Origin: a virus | Direction: 5' to 3' (one strand) | DNA length: 37,752 bases | IMG/VR virus record: IMGVR_UViG_3300047548_000442 | Span: 1-37,752 of that record | Shown here: piece by piece, positions 13,293 to 21,440 of the stretch | How the letters are laid out: each line of letters begins with the position of its first letter | How positions within the stretch are numbered: position 1 is the first letter of the stretch | Position numbers and translations under genes: made by a program | The notes under the pieces: model-generated | What the model was told of the DNA's origin: nothing | Seen by the model: the letters and a program-made list of their open reading frames with translations, nothing else | The model's database searches: none

Positions 13293-13804
13293 TGCGCCAA
13301 GCCCTCTGCAATTAGTTTGTCGCCCCATGCTTTTACATCCATCAGTCGGGCTGTGTTTTCGGTGAGGATGTCGAAGTCGGCACGGCTAACCACGACGGCA
13401 TCGGCACTGGGGCTGTCACCGCCTTGGGCAGAATCACTTTCGGGGGTGGCACTGGCTTCCCGGCAATAACTTTTGGCTGACATGCGGCCAGCATACAGGC
13501 CAGAGCGGTCAGCAACATTACGGCGGTTTGTTTCGTTTGCATCGGTCAATCTCGCTATTTCGGTTTGCTTGTCGGTAACTTGCTTGTTCAGCGCAATCTG
13601 CGCCGCCCGCGCTTCCTCGCTGGCCTTCGTCATTGCCACGATGGTAGCATCCCGCTTGGCAATGGTGGCTATGGCGTCCTGTTTGCCCATCCACAGCCAC
13701 GCAGAGAGGCACAGGAGCGCAATGATTGCCGCTTGTAAGGGATAACGTGCAGCAAGGCCGAACAGACGCTTAACGCCGCCCCACGCGGTCAGCAGCCAGA
13801 TCAT
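13289..13804 (-). CDS. Rz: Rz-like inner-membrane spanin
   Basis: The 171-residue protein has one N-terminal membrane helix (about residues 22-40, AAIIALLCLSAWLWMG). A long helical periplasmic part rich in Ala, Gln, Thr and Lys follows (about 42-95, IATIAKRDATIVAMTKASEE). This is the layout of the inner-membrane spanin, which fuses the inner and outer membranes in the last step of Gram-negative lysis. The outer-membrane partner Rz1 is encoded inside it in another frame, which strongly supports the call. It is coupled by ATGA overlaps on both sides. Confidence 0.85.
   Translation of the reverse strand: MIWLLTAWGGVKRLFGLAARYPLQAAIIALLCLSAWLWMGKQDAIATIAKRDATIVAMTKASEEARAAQIALNKQVTDKQTEIARLTDANETNRRNVADRSGLYAGRMSAKSYCREASATPESDSAQGGDSPSADAVVVSRADFDILTENTARLMDVKAWGDKLIAEGLAQ
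13342..13542 (-). CDS. Rz1: Rz1-like outer-membrane spanin lipoprotein, embedded in Rz
   Basis: A 66-residue frame lies wholly inside the Rz gene. It has a signal peptide (MQTKQTAVMLLTALACMLAAC) shortened here to its key parts: basic start, hydrophobic core and a lipobox LAAC with the acylated C21. The mature 46 residues are rich in proline (KPVPPPKVILPKAV), as in Rz1 proteins. Lipidation would anchor it in the outer membrane, where it meets the Rz C-terminus. Its presence shows that the host is Gram-negative. Confidence 0.85.
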   Translation of the reverse strand: MQTKQTAVMLLTALACMLAACQPKVIAGKPVPPPKVILPKAVTAPVPMPSWLAVPTSTSSPKTQPD

Positions 13805-14046
13805 TCCGCTGGCCCTACCGCAAGCCGCGCAGACGCCATCGGCAACACGCCAAGGCAGTGAAAGTCATTCGTATCCCCGAAACCATAAACCTCTATGTCG
13901 CCCGATTCCGACACTGCAATGGCTATCATGGCAACCGTGCGGTCATCTTCGTCCGTTTCAGCCTCAATCGCATCTGCCCGTCTCCGCAGCATGTCGGGAA
14001 TGTGGTTCGCGTTCGTTTCGTATAGCGTGATAACTTCAGCTACCAT
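13801..14046 (-). CDS. Hypothetical protein of the lysis cluster, 81 aa
   Basis: This is a small acidic soluble protein beginning MVAEVITLYETNANHIPDML. It has a predicted alpha-beta profile, including AMIAIAVSESGDIEVYGFGD, that reads like a small beta-sheet domain. No family is recognised with certainty; similar small proteins occur next to spanin genes of alphaproteobacterial phages as far as I recall. It overlaps the holin candidate by 11 bases, with GGAGGCGAG as ribosome binding site, and Rz by ATGA. Confidence 0.6.
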   Translation of the reverse strand: MVAEVITLYETNANHIPDMLRRRADAIEAETDEDDRTVAMIAIAVSESGDIEVYGFGDTNDFHCLGVLPMASARLAVGPAE

Positions 14047-14302
14047 TCTCGCCTCCTGTGTCAGTTATCTCAATGCCGTCTTTGCCAGCCTTGATCGTGC
14101 GTTTAATCAGTTGCGCCGAAAACGCGGTTAGGCCGATAAGCACCTGCACATGAGCGGCTAGGGCAAGGTAAAAGCTATATTTCGGATTACCGGAAACAAG
14201 CCAAACGCCCACAGCTGCAAAGACAGTCATTGCTATGCAGCCGCCCAAGATTGCCGCAAATGCAGCGGCGCGGCGTCCGTCTGGTGTGAATAGGTTAATC
14301 AT
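14036..14302 (-). CDS. Holin candidate, two membrane helices, 88 aa
   Basis: The protein has two predicted membrane helices, about residues 12-37 (AAFAAILGGCIAMTVFAAVG) and 44-66 (YLALAAHVQVLIGLTAFSAQ), with a basic then acidic C-terminal tail. Size and position directly after the amidase and before the spanins fit a class II holin, which opens the inner membrane for the endolysin. The start at 14302 is an ATGA overlap with the amidase stop. The assignment is by topology and context, not by sequence family. Confidence 0.65.
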   Translation of the reverse strand: MINLFTPDGRRAAAFAAILGGCIAMTVFAAVGVWLVSGNPKYSFYLALAAHVQVLIGLTAFSAQLIKRTIKAGKDGIEITDTGGENGS

Positions 14303-14721
14303 ACCGGCATGTCCTGTGCCAGCCACCAGCTTACATCAAAGCTAGGGCAAGCCTTGGCAACACCGGGCCATTCATTGTGACCACGAATAACGATGCCGGG
14401 GTAACGATCCATGTAGGTATTAACGAGCGTCCGCAGTGCCTTCTTTTGCATCACTGTGCGGGTGTCTTTCGGCACTTTCATGTTTTTATCCATGCCACCG
14501 ATGTAGCAAATGCCGATGTTGCCCGTGTTCGCCTTGCCAACATGAGCGCCGCGCTTCGTATCAGGCAAAGTGCGGTGCATTGTGCCGTCCAGTTCAATCA
14601 CCCAATGGTAGCTGATCTGCCCAAACTTGGCGATGTCCCACTCGCTTATTTGCTGGTGCGTTACGGCGCGGCCTTCCGGCGTTGCGGCGCAATGAATTGT
14701 CAGGAATTTAATAGGTGTCAT
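14299..14721 (-). CDS. Endolysin: N-acetylmuramoyl-L-alanine amidase (T7 lysozyme type)
   Basis: The 140-residue protein matches the PGRP/amidase-2 fold of T7 lysozyme in length and motifs. Zinc ligands are H10 (TIHCAAT), H115 (GHNEWPG) and C125 (KACPSFDV). The catalytic residues are Y38 (ISYHWVI) and K123. It cuts the bond between muramic acid and L-alanine in peptidoglycan. There is no signal peptide, so it needs the holin candidate encoded next to it. T7 lysozyme also inhibits its own RNA polymerase, but no such polymerase is seen here. Confidence 0.92.
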   Translation of the reverse strand: MTPIKFLTIHCAATPEGRAVTHQQISEWDIAKFGQISYHWVIELDGTMHRTLPDTKRGAHVGKANTGNIGICYIGGMDKNMKVPKDTRTVMQKKALRTLVNTYMDRYPGIVIRGHNEWPGVAKACPSFDVSWWLAQDMPV

Positions 14722-15959
14722 GCTGCAAATGCCCTCCGAGGTTCTGGCACATAGTGCGTTGGATATGTCTTGCGGATGTTGTCCCAGACGCGCTCAATGG
14801 GCATCTTGTAGCGACCTAAATCGCCATAGGTGCGGGAGCGCAGCACAAGCGTCATCGCCTGCTTTGAACGCCAGCCACCGTCGTGCGCGTGTTTGTCCAT
14901 AGGTGCGAGGTTGTTAAAGCTGCACCACTCTGCCCCGCCCAATTCCTTGGCGCTGAAATGGTGGATGTGCCCGCCGTCGATATAGCGGAACTCACTTTCG
15001 CCCCAGTCAATCTTAAAGTCGGTGGACATGATCTGGCGCAGCGTTTCGGGCTTCACCTTGTGGCCGTGGTGAACAAGCACAAACGTCTTGCCCATGCGGT
15101 AGGCAATGAACGGGCTTTCATTGGCAAGGACGTTGACGCGGTTAGTGCCAAGGCGCGAATACAGCCGCCGGAAATGCCGTGCAGCCCAATAGTCGTTGGT
15201 CTCGCTGTGGTTGCCTTGGTTGATGATAACGTCAACCGTCCGAGCCTTGTGCAGCGCCTTTTCGATAATCGCTTCCATAATGTCTAGGTAAGCGTCAATC
15301 ATCTTTGGAAAGCGGCTGTCGAAGTCTAGCTGGTGGCCGCTGCGCTCCGTCATGCCCTTCATGTTTTCGTAGTGTGTGCCATCGCCCAGATCGTTTATAA
15401 CCATGCGGTCACAGTCAGGGGCCATGTCGATCAGGTCGAACGCCGCTTGCAGAATTTCCGCCTTGGCAATCTTAAGGTCGAAGTTCTGGCCGACCTCATC
15501 CTTGTGCGCGAGCATCCCGATATGCGCGTCACCGATGTTCAGCCACGGGATTATGTCGTGGCCTTCAAAAGTGTTTATGCGCGGTGGCGGAATGTTGATC
15601 TCGCGGGTGGCGCTATTCTCTATTGCGTCAGTGACCGCTTGTTCCCAGCGTTCGCGGATAACTTCGGCCTTCAGCCAGATGTTTTCGCCAGTAGCTGTTT
15701 TGGTCAGATGACTATAGGCTTTTAGACTAAAGCCCTGTGCGACGGGATGCTCGATCCCTGCCTCCGGTGCATAACCTTGTTTCGCCGCCTTAGCTTTAAC
15801 AAGGTTGTAAGTCTTGGCTGGAAGCGTCTTGTCGCAGCCTAGATGTTTGGCCGCTGCCGTAGCGCCGCCGTGTGTTTCAATTGCCTCTAGAACTTCCTTT
15901 TGCCGAGGGGTGCAGTAATCATAAAGGCCAACGTCCACTTTGAGTGCGTATCCTGCCAT
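14718..15959 (-). CDS. Metallophosphoesterase with N-terminal HTH-like region, 413 aa
   Basis: The C-terminal two thirds show the metallophosphatase motifs in order: GDAHIG (D144, H146), NDLGDG (191-194), NQGNHSE (248-253), VHHGHK (297-301) and GGHIHH (329-334). These bind two metals and hydrolyse phosphodiesters or phosphomonoesters. The first 60 residues (TPRQKEVLEAIETHGGATAA, then HLGC) look like a winged HTH. Similar proteins occur near late genes in several podophages; the substrate is unknown. ATG 15959 is used, because the longer frame begins with a TTG. It overlaps the amidase start as ATGA. Confidence 0.82.
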   Translation of the reverse strand: MAGYALKVDVGLYDYCTPRQKEVLEAIETHGGATAAAKHLGCDKTLPAKTYNLVKAKAAKQGYAPEAGIEHPVAQGFSLKAYSHLTKTATGENIWLKAEVIRERWEQAVTDAIENSATREINIPPPRINTFEGHDIIPWLNIGDAHIGMLAHKDEVGQNFDLKIAKAEILQAAFDLIDMAPDCDRMVINDLGDGTHYENMKGMTERSGHQLDFDSRFPKMIDAYLDIMEAIIEKALHKARTVDVIINQGNHSETNDYWAARHFRRLYSRLGTNRVNVLANESPFIAYRMGKTFVLVHHGHKVKPETLRQIMSTDFKIDWGESEFRYIDGGHIHHFSAKELGGAEWCSFNNLAPMDKHAHDGGWRSKQAMTLVLRSRTYGDLGRYKMPIERVWDNIRKTYPTHYVPEPRRAFAA

Positions 15960-15962
15960 CAA

Positions 15963-16109
15963 TCACCTATGTCTGGAGAGCCGACCGCACAAAAACGCGG
16001 CCAAGATAAACGGCACTAAGGCCGTGCTTGCGATGAATATTATTGCGGCGAATGTTGCCCAGGCGGTGAACCACAGCAGCGATGCCATGAAGTCCAACGC
16101 CCGGCGCAT
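15963..16109 (-). CDS. Small membrane protein, 48 aa
   Basis: A short frame starts in a TAATG overlap with the XhlA-like gene and ends just before the metallophosphoesterase. It encodes a basic N-terminus (MRRALDF), one or two hydrophobic stretches (SLLWFTAWATFAAIIFIAST and VPFILAAFLC) and a basic C-terminus. It may be a second holin or an antiholin, given the place in the lysis region. Overlap and composition support it as a gene. Confidence 0.55.
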   Translation of the reverse strand: MRRALDFMASLLWFTAWATFAAIIFIASTALVPFILAAFLCGRLSRHR

Positions 16110-16372
16110 TAGGTTAGCCAAGTCATCAGGGCTTTAGTAATGCCAGCACCAACCCCGCCACCAACAAGGCCAACGCCTATCAACAGGCCGCTCCCCTTGT
16201 TTTTAAGCGCGGCGAGTTCAGCTTTGTCCGCATCAAGGTCGTTGCGGATTGCCTTGAGATCGACTTTGATCTCATCGACAGCTTTAAGCATGGCTTTGTC
16301 GTGAACGTCGTCTGCTTCGGCCTTAGCCTGCAAAAGCGTTTCAATCCGCATGAGGCGCTCCCCTTGGGTCAT
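16109..16372 (-). CDS. XhlA/holin-like protein: coiled coil plus one membrane helix
   Basis: The 87-residue protein begins MTQGERLMRIETLLQ and has a charged amphipathic helix likely to form a coiled coil (about residues 5-58, with EIKVDLKAIRNDLDADKAEL). A C-terminal membrane segment rich in Gly follows (LLIGVGLVGGGVGAGITKAL). This layout matches XhlA-type proteins, which help holins. The start overlaps the tailspike stop as ATGA. It opens the lysis part of the late operon. Confidence 0.65.
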   Translation of the reverse strand: MTQGERLMRIETLLQAKAEADDVHDKAMLKAVDEIKVDLKAIRNDLDADKAELAALKNKGSGLLIGVGLVGGGVGAGITKALMTWLT

Positions 16373-18108
16373 GTTGCAATCAACCCATGATCGCGGCAAC
16401 GGGTAAGCAGCGCATTAAACTGCGTAACAAGAGCGTTAAATTCAGCTTGCGTAGGTGCGGCTGCTGCGTTCACTCCATTTGCTACAGCAGCCCCTTGCGT
16501 TCCCAATATCTTAACGCCTTGGCGATAAACATCAGTTGCGTATACAACGCGACGTTGAGCGATAACGTCACCATCGCTAGTAATCGCGCCACACTCCGTC
16601 ATGGCGTTGAGTTTTCCGTCAAAGCCATATCGGTAAACAGTGAAAGCATTTAGCCCACCGCCTGAATCATACATCAAAGCAAACGGTGAGGACACGTTTG
16701 TTCCGACGATATTGCCAAAACCACAATAGGGGTTTTCGGGGCTGTCCGTCACTTGAAGGCCAGCAACGCAACTCGCAGTGCCGCGATAGTTAAAGCTACC
16801 GGTGTTGCTAAAATTAGGTGTGCCGTCTGCGCCGCGATAGTGGCCATCCAACACCTGATAGGTTGGCGCGTGCGTTACGCCATTAGCATTGCTGTTTGCC
16901 AAGCTTGGCAGTGTGACGTAGCCGTAGAGCAGGAAGAAAGTGCCTGCGGACATGACTATACCCGATCCGCCAGAGCCAATCGTTTGTTCGCCACGTATTG
17001 ATCCAAAACAGCGCGCAAATGACGCTGTGTCTTGCAGCTTCATAACCGTGCCGCTGCTTTCAACGTTGCATATTACGGACACATCGCAGTTATAAAAATA
17101 GGTGTTGCTGTCCAACTGCCACCCAATTTGGCCTGCATATGCGTTGAGGTTCAAGCTAAGGTAATGGGAATAGCCAAAGCTGTTTGTGCCCGGCCCGCCC
17201 AAGGCAAGCCCACCTGTAATGCGGTGGTTAATTTTGTTGTTGCCGCAGTAGACTTGGTCAATGAACGTGCGTTCAGTCCAGTAATTAAAGTTGCGGCCCC
17301 AAAGACCTACGCTACCTGTTCCGGTTGCGTTTAAACACTGAAGGTCAAACAGGTGAAGGCCAATAACATCGCCGTATTCTATCAGCGTTTGACCCGCAGT
17401 TGCCGTGCCTTTGATTGTAAACCCACCTAAACGGCCTGCAAAATCAACACTGAATTTTGCAATATCAAGGCGGTAATGGATACCACGCCCTGCGTTAAAG
17501 CCATTGAGAACGGTAGCATTCGAACCCGCGCCAACCAAAGAAATACGGTGGTCGTTAATCAGCGTTTCGGTGGCTAGATTTAAAGCAACAGAACCCGCAG
17601 GCATAACAATGGTTTGATTTTGCGTCGTCCCTGCCGCCAAACGAACAAGCGCCAATGCAACCGCCTGCCGGATAAAAACACCTACGTCAGCTGCGGCAAG
17701 CCAAGCGGCATGACTGCCAGCAAACTGCAAAACGTCAATGGGCTGGGCATCTAGGTGCTGCTGCACTGTCAGGCCGCTTGAAGATCCAACAAGCGCAGCG
17801 CCACCAGATGTCGCGAGAGCCGCAAACGTGCTGCCGCTAATCGGATCGATGTCGTGCAGCGTGACGCTTTCATCCGCATTCTTGAGAACGCCGCGATAGA
17901 CAAGCGCAGGATCAAAGAAGATGTTGGCAAACTTGCCTGAACTATCCGCCACAACTGGGTTCGCGTGAGCCGTGCCCATTGCAAAGGTCGTGTAAACGCT
18001 CTGCGGTGTGGTCGTGCCTGTCGCGTAGAAAAACCACTTAGCACCCGCATATGGATTAGCGTTTGCGTCCAGTGCTTTGGATGGTGGAATGAACAACTCT
18101 GCTGCCAT
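16369..18108 (-). CDS. Tailspike with head-binding domain and beta-helix
   Basis: The N-terminal 110 residues resemble the particle-binding domain of P22-type tailspikes (NANPYAGAKWFFYATGTTTP, then SSGKFANIFFDPAL and YRGVL). The central part (about 140-470) has the repeated short strands and Gly/Asn turns of a parallel beta-helix as in pectate-lyase folds. Such spikes bind and often cleave host surface polysaccharide. The C-terminal 60 residues (APTQAEFNALVTQFNALLTR) form a likely trimerisation helix. A strong terminator lies upstream at 18121-18148, so the gene may have its own control. No exact enzymatic residues can be named. Confidence 0.8.
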   Translation of the reverse strand: MAAELFIPPSKALDANANPYAGAKWFFYATGTTTPQSVYTTFAMGTAHANPVVADSSGKFANIFFDPALVYRGVLKNADESVTLHDIDPISGSTFAALATSGGAALVGSSSGLTVQQHLDAQPIDVLQFAGSHAAWLAAADVGVFIRQAVALALVRLAAGTTQNQTIVMPAGSVALNLATETLINDHRISLVGAGSNATVLNGFNAGRGIHYRLDIAKFSVDFAGRLGGFTIKGTATAGQTLIEYGDVIGLHLFDLQCLNATGTGSVGLWGRNFNYWTERTFIDQVYCGNNKINHRITGGLALGGPGTNSFGYSHYLSLNLNAYAGQIGWQLDSNTYFYNCDVSVICNVESSGTVMKLQDTASFARCFGSIRGEQTIGSGGSGIVMSAGTFFLLYGYVTLPSLANSNANGVTHAPTYQVLDGHYRGADGTPNFSNTGSFNYRGTASCVAGLQVTDSPENPYCGFGNIVGTNVSSPFALMYDSGGGLNAFTVYRYGFDGKLNAMTECGAITSDGDVIAQRRVVYATDVYRQGVKILGTQGAAVANGVNAAAAPTQAEFNALVTQFNALLTRCRDHGLIAT

Positions 18109-18120
18109 GTGGATGCCCCA

Positions 18121-18148
18121 TAAAAAAAGCCCACGACTAAGGTGGGCT
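18121..18148 (-). terminator. Terminator between the ejection genes and the tailspike
   Basis: On the minus strand AGCCCAC and GTGGGCT form a 7-pair stem around a 7-base loop, followed by seven T. It lies 60 bases downstream of the 941-residue ejection gene and 13 bases before the tailspike ATG. A second weaker hairpin (CCCC, six bases, GGGG) lies at about 18185-18198. Confidence 0.85.
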
Positions 18149-18207
18149 GGTTGTGCTATTGCTGTGGAATGAAAGACTTGATGAAACCCCGATTTTGGGG
18201 CTGGTCG

Positions 18208-21033
18208 TTATTGCTGTGGTGGTATTGGCCGTCCGTCGCCTTCGTTCTCACTGGCGGCAAGCTTGCCGGGTGATTGCGTTGCGACTTGGCGCAGATAGTC
18301 CTTGAATATCACAACATTTGACGCAACCGCTGGCGCTTTGATGTTGTCCAGCTTCTTCAAATAGGCATCAATGGCGCGTGGGTTGTTGGTGTTTGGCATG
18401 TTGGAAAGCCATTTGCTGAATTCTGTATTCAGCAGCATATCAACTGTGCGCTTCGTGCCGATCCGTTCTGCAAGGTTAGGGCCAGCAACAGCAACCGCTG
18501 CGCCTACCGCGTCACCCATCTGGAAGCCCAAAGCACCCCGAACAAAGCCACCAAAGCCCGTTGGAGCATTGTTTGCAGCGCGGGCAGTGTTGCTGAAGTT
18601 CTTGCCGCCCATTGCATCGACCTTGGCGCGGGCAAGTGTCCGCAAATTCATCAATGATTGGAACTCGTCAGCGTCGAAAACTTCGCGCAATGATTTAAGG
18701 TTTGCCTTCTTATCGGTGAGGTTCTTCGCCAGAAACGCAAGGCTAAACTCGCCGTTGGTATTCTTGCCAAGGTTTTCAGCCACTAACGCCTTAAAGTTGG
18801 CTTTTTCATCCGTTGGCAGTGCCTTGTAAATCTTTGCAAACTTATCGCTTGGCCCGTTGGTCGATACCATCGACAACAACCGCTGCGCCGCTTGTTCTGG
18901 TGTCACTTGCTGGTTTTTCGTTCCAACGATTGTTTTGACAACATCCTTCTTGAACTCGCTATATTTCTGCCATTCAGCGTTTGCGCGTTTCAGTGTCTGC
19001 AATGCCGCCGCGTTGCCGGAATCCTGCAAGCCCTGTTCAAGATCGCGGGAAGCCGCATTGATAACATCCAGCAAGTCTGTTTCCGCCTTGGTGAATGACA
19101 GGTTGTCTTGCTTCATTTTCGACCGGATAAGTTCGCGGTTAGCTTGCAAGCTTTCAACGGAAACGCCTGTGCTGGTGAGGTTGTTCTCTAGCTTTTGCAG
19201 GAACGCAATTTGCGCTTCATTGCCTTCTGGCGTCAGTCGCTTAATGCCGTCGATCTTCTCGCCCACAATGCGCGAGGCTTCAACAGCTTGCGTCTTGAAG
19301 TTAGGGGCTTGCAGATCAGCGCGGCGGTATAGTGCGCCAGCCTGTCCTTTTATTGCGGCCTTTTCAGCGTTTACCGCATCCTGCGCTGCCGAACCAAGGC
19401 TGTAGCCCTTGTTAGGTGTTCCGCTGCCACCGATCTCTGCCAGACGGTTTGCAATGGCCTGTGCATCTTCGCTTGCCGCCTTTTGGATTTTAGCTCCGCC
19501 ATATTGCGAAGCCTCCGCGCCGCCGTATTGATCGCGCAATGATGGGCGAACGTCTGGCTGGCGAACTGGTATATTCTCCGCCTGCCCTGCCGCAATCACA
19601 TCGGCATTTTGCGCGACTTCCTGCCGTGCAATGGCACGACCTTCCGCACCCGGCAAACGGTTAGCAATCGAAGTCAAAGCGTTGCGCGTTCCCTGCACTG
19701 CGGGCTGCGCGAACTGTGTTAGCGCATTCACCGCTTGAGGCCCGTATTTGTTGGCCGCACCGCCTGTCAGCGCACCAAGGCCAGCGCCAAGCAATCGGTT
19801 GTCGTTGGTATCCAAAGCGCCGTAAATGCCGCCGAGGGTCGCACCGCCCCGAATTGTTGCGAGTGGCGCAGTAACACCGGGGATGGCAGTCGCACCAGCA
19901 AAGCCAGCTACCTCACCAATCATTGATGCAACTGGGCTGTTCTCGCGGCTGTATTCTTTGGCAAACTGCGCCCGTTGCCCTGCGCTCTCGCCGCCTACAG
20001 CGCCCGCAATCTCATCAAGGCCACCGAGGGTCAGGGCATTAGCCGCACCTATCCCATAGGCTCCTACGGGGCTGTCAGCGACTGTTGAAATGGCGCTTTC
20101 GATCATGCCTTGCTTGCCGGATGCGAACGGACGGATTGATACTTGTTCGCCCCGTTGCCGTGCTTCCATAAGAACGCGCATATCTTCCGCAGGGAAAGGC
20201 TGCGAACCTAATTCTTGTGCAAGTCGGTTTAGTTCCGCAGGGCCAGCGCCTTTGTTGTAAGCGTCCTGCAAACGATCCGTGCGGGCGCGGTCAGCGTCGG
20301 TCACATAGCTTTCAACGGGGCCAGCCTTGTAGTTAGCGCCGCCACCTGTAACTGGTGCGTTAGGATCGATGATGCTGGTGGATTGATCTGCGCCACCGAC
20401 TGCCGCCATGTTGCTAGGTTCAGCCGGTTGACCCGCAGATTGCTCAAGCGCCTTGAGCGTTGCACCGTATTTCTCGCGGGCAGTCTGGATAGCCGCAAGG
20501 AATGCCTCTTGGCTCATGCTTGGGTCAAGGTTCGAAATAGAAGCCGCAGCCAGCGCAATTTCAGCGTTTGAAATAGGCGTTAGCTTGATGCCTTGTTCCG
20601 CAAGTCCTGACAAAGCTGTGAAGGCGTTGCTTGCCTTAATAGGCTCAAGCTTGCCCGCTAAATCCTTGCCCGCGTTCGACACGATGGGAACAGCCCGCAT
20701 AATGTTGCCGGTTGTTCCAGTTTCGCCCCAACCGCTGTTGTCGCGGGCGTCTGCCTCAAGATCGTCAAGTTGCTTCAAAAGCACCCGAACGCTGTCAGCA
20801 GCATAGGTTTTCGCGTTTACTATCTTGTCAGCGTCCGCTTGCTTTGCAGCCTCCTTGTCGGCGCGGTCTTCCAGTTTCATTTGGAAGTCAGCTTCTTGAA
20901 TTTGCTGGTCACGCGCCTTGTATGGATCGACAGCCTTCGGCGTTCCCGGAATAAAGCCGGGCACTGCGGGTTGCGCCGGAGCGGGGCCACCGTTGAGCAT
21001 TGCGAGTAAGTTAGGATCAGTGACTTCAGGCAT
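18208..21033 (-). CDS. Large DNA ejection (internal virion) protein, 941 aa
   Basis: This is the largest gene of the window, in the position of P22 gp16. It begins with a Pro-rich stretch, then long helical regions rich in Ala, Lys and Glu. A Gly/Ala-rich hydrophobic middle follows around residues 320-440 (GAYGIGAANALTLGGLDEIA, TLGGIYGALDTNDNRLLGAG) that could insert in membranes. Long helices make up the C-terminus. Such proteins are packed in the head and leave with the DNA to form a channel across the host envelope. Sequence identity to P22 gp16 is not claimed; the call rests on size, order and composition. It overlaps the transglycosylase stop as TAATG. Confidence 0.65.
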   Translation of the reverse strand: MPEVTDPNLLAMLNGGPAPAQPAVPGFIPGTPKAVDPYKARDQQIQEADFQMKLEDRADKEAAKQADADKIVNAKTYAADSVRVLLKQLDDLEADARDNSGWGETGTTGNIMRAVPIVSNAGKDLAGKLEPIKASNAFTALSGLAEQGIKLTPISNAEIALAAASISNLDPSMSQEAFLAAIQTAREKYGATLKALEQSAGQPAEPSNMAAVGGADQSTSIIDPNAPVTGGGANYKAGPVESYVTDADRARTDRLQDAYNKGAGPAELNRLAQELGSQPFPAEDMRVLMEARQRGEQVSIRPFASGKQGMIESAISTVADSPVGAYGIGAANALTLGGLDEIAGAVGGESAGQRAQFAKEYSRENSPVASMIGEVAGFAGATAIPGVTAPLATIRGGATLGGIYGALDTNDNRLLGAGLGALTGGAANKYGPQAVNALTQFAQPAVQGTRNALTSIANRLPGAEGRAIARQEVAQNADVIAAGQAENIPVRQPDVRPSLRDQYGGAEASQYGGAKIQKAASEDAQAIANRLAEIGGSGTPNKGYSLGSAAQDAVNAEKAAIKGQAGALYRRADLQAPNFKTQAVEASRIVGEKIDGIKRLTPEGNEAQIAFLQKLENNLTSTGVSVESLQANRELIRSKMKQDNLSFTKAETDLLDVINAASRDLEQGLQDSGNAAALQTLKRANAEWQKYSEFKKDVVKTIVGTKNQQVTPEQAAQRLLSMVSTNGPSDKFAKIYKALPTDEKANFKALVAENLGKNTNGEFSLAFLAKNLTDKKANLKSLREVFDADEFQSLMNLRTLARAKVDAMGGKNFSNTARAANNAPTGFGGFVRGALGFQMGDAVGAAVAVAGPNLAERIGTKRTVDMLLNTEFSKWLSNMPNTNNPRAIDAYLKKLDNIKAPAVASNVVIFKDYLRQVATQSPGKLAASENEGDGRPIPPQQ

Positions 21034-21440
21034 TATATACTCCCCATTCGGCGCAGTATGTCGCGCCCGTATTGGTCTGTCTTTGGGCCATGCCCACTCT
21101 TGTCAGGGCCAGCAAAATAGTAACGCGCCGCTTGTTCAGCGTCGCCGCCGCCAGCCCGCCAAGCCTCTTGCAGGGCCGCATCGGTCAATCTGTCCTGATA
21201 TTGCATCGCCTGCGGGCTTGTGCCGCGCAGTAAGTTGGGCTGATAAGGGATACCAAGCCGTGCGCTTAATGCCTTCGCCGTATCTGGCATAATCTGGCCT
21301 ATGCCCAGCGCGCCAGAACCTTGAGCGTTTGCAACGCCATAACGCCCACCGGATTCTTGCCCGATTATTGCGCTTTTGAACGAACCAAAATCATTTTTGA
21401 AACCCGCCAGTGCCGTTGCCGACACTGCCTCCCGGTGCAT
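21033..21440 (-). CDS. Lytic transglycosylase (SLT), virion-associated
   Basis: The 135-residue protein has the SLT fold motifs: IIGQESGGRYGVANAQGSGA with the catalytic E29, GALGIGQIMPDTA and a final AARYYFAGP. It cleaves the glycan strands of peptidoglycan, letting the ejection channel pass through the wall during infection. It overlaps the previous gene by 50 bases in another frame. The start at 21440 lacks a clear ribosome binding site, so the link to the 260-residue protein is unusual. In related phages a similar domain may be fused to an ejection protein. Confidence 0.85.
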   Translation of the reverse strand: MHREAVSATALAGFKNDFGSFKSAIIGQESGGRYGVANAQGSGALGIGQIMPDTAKALSARLGIPYQPNLLRGTSPQAMQYQDRLTDAALQEAWRAGGGDAEQAARYYFAGPDKSGHGPKTDQYGRDILRRMGSI

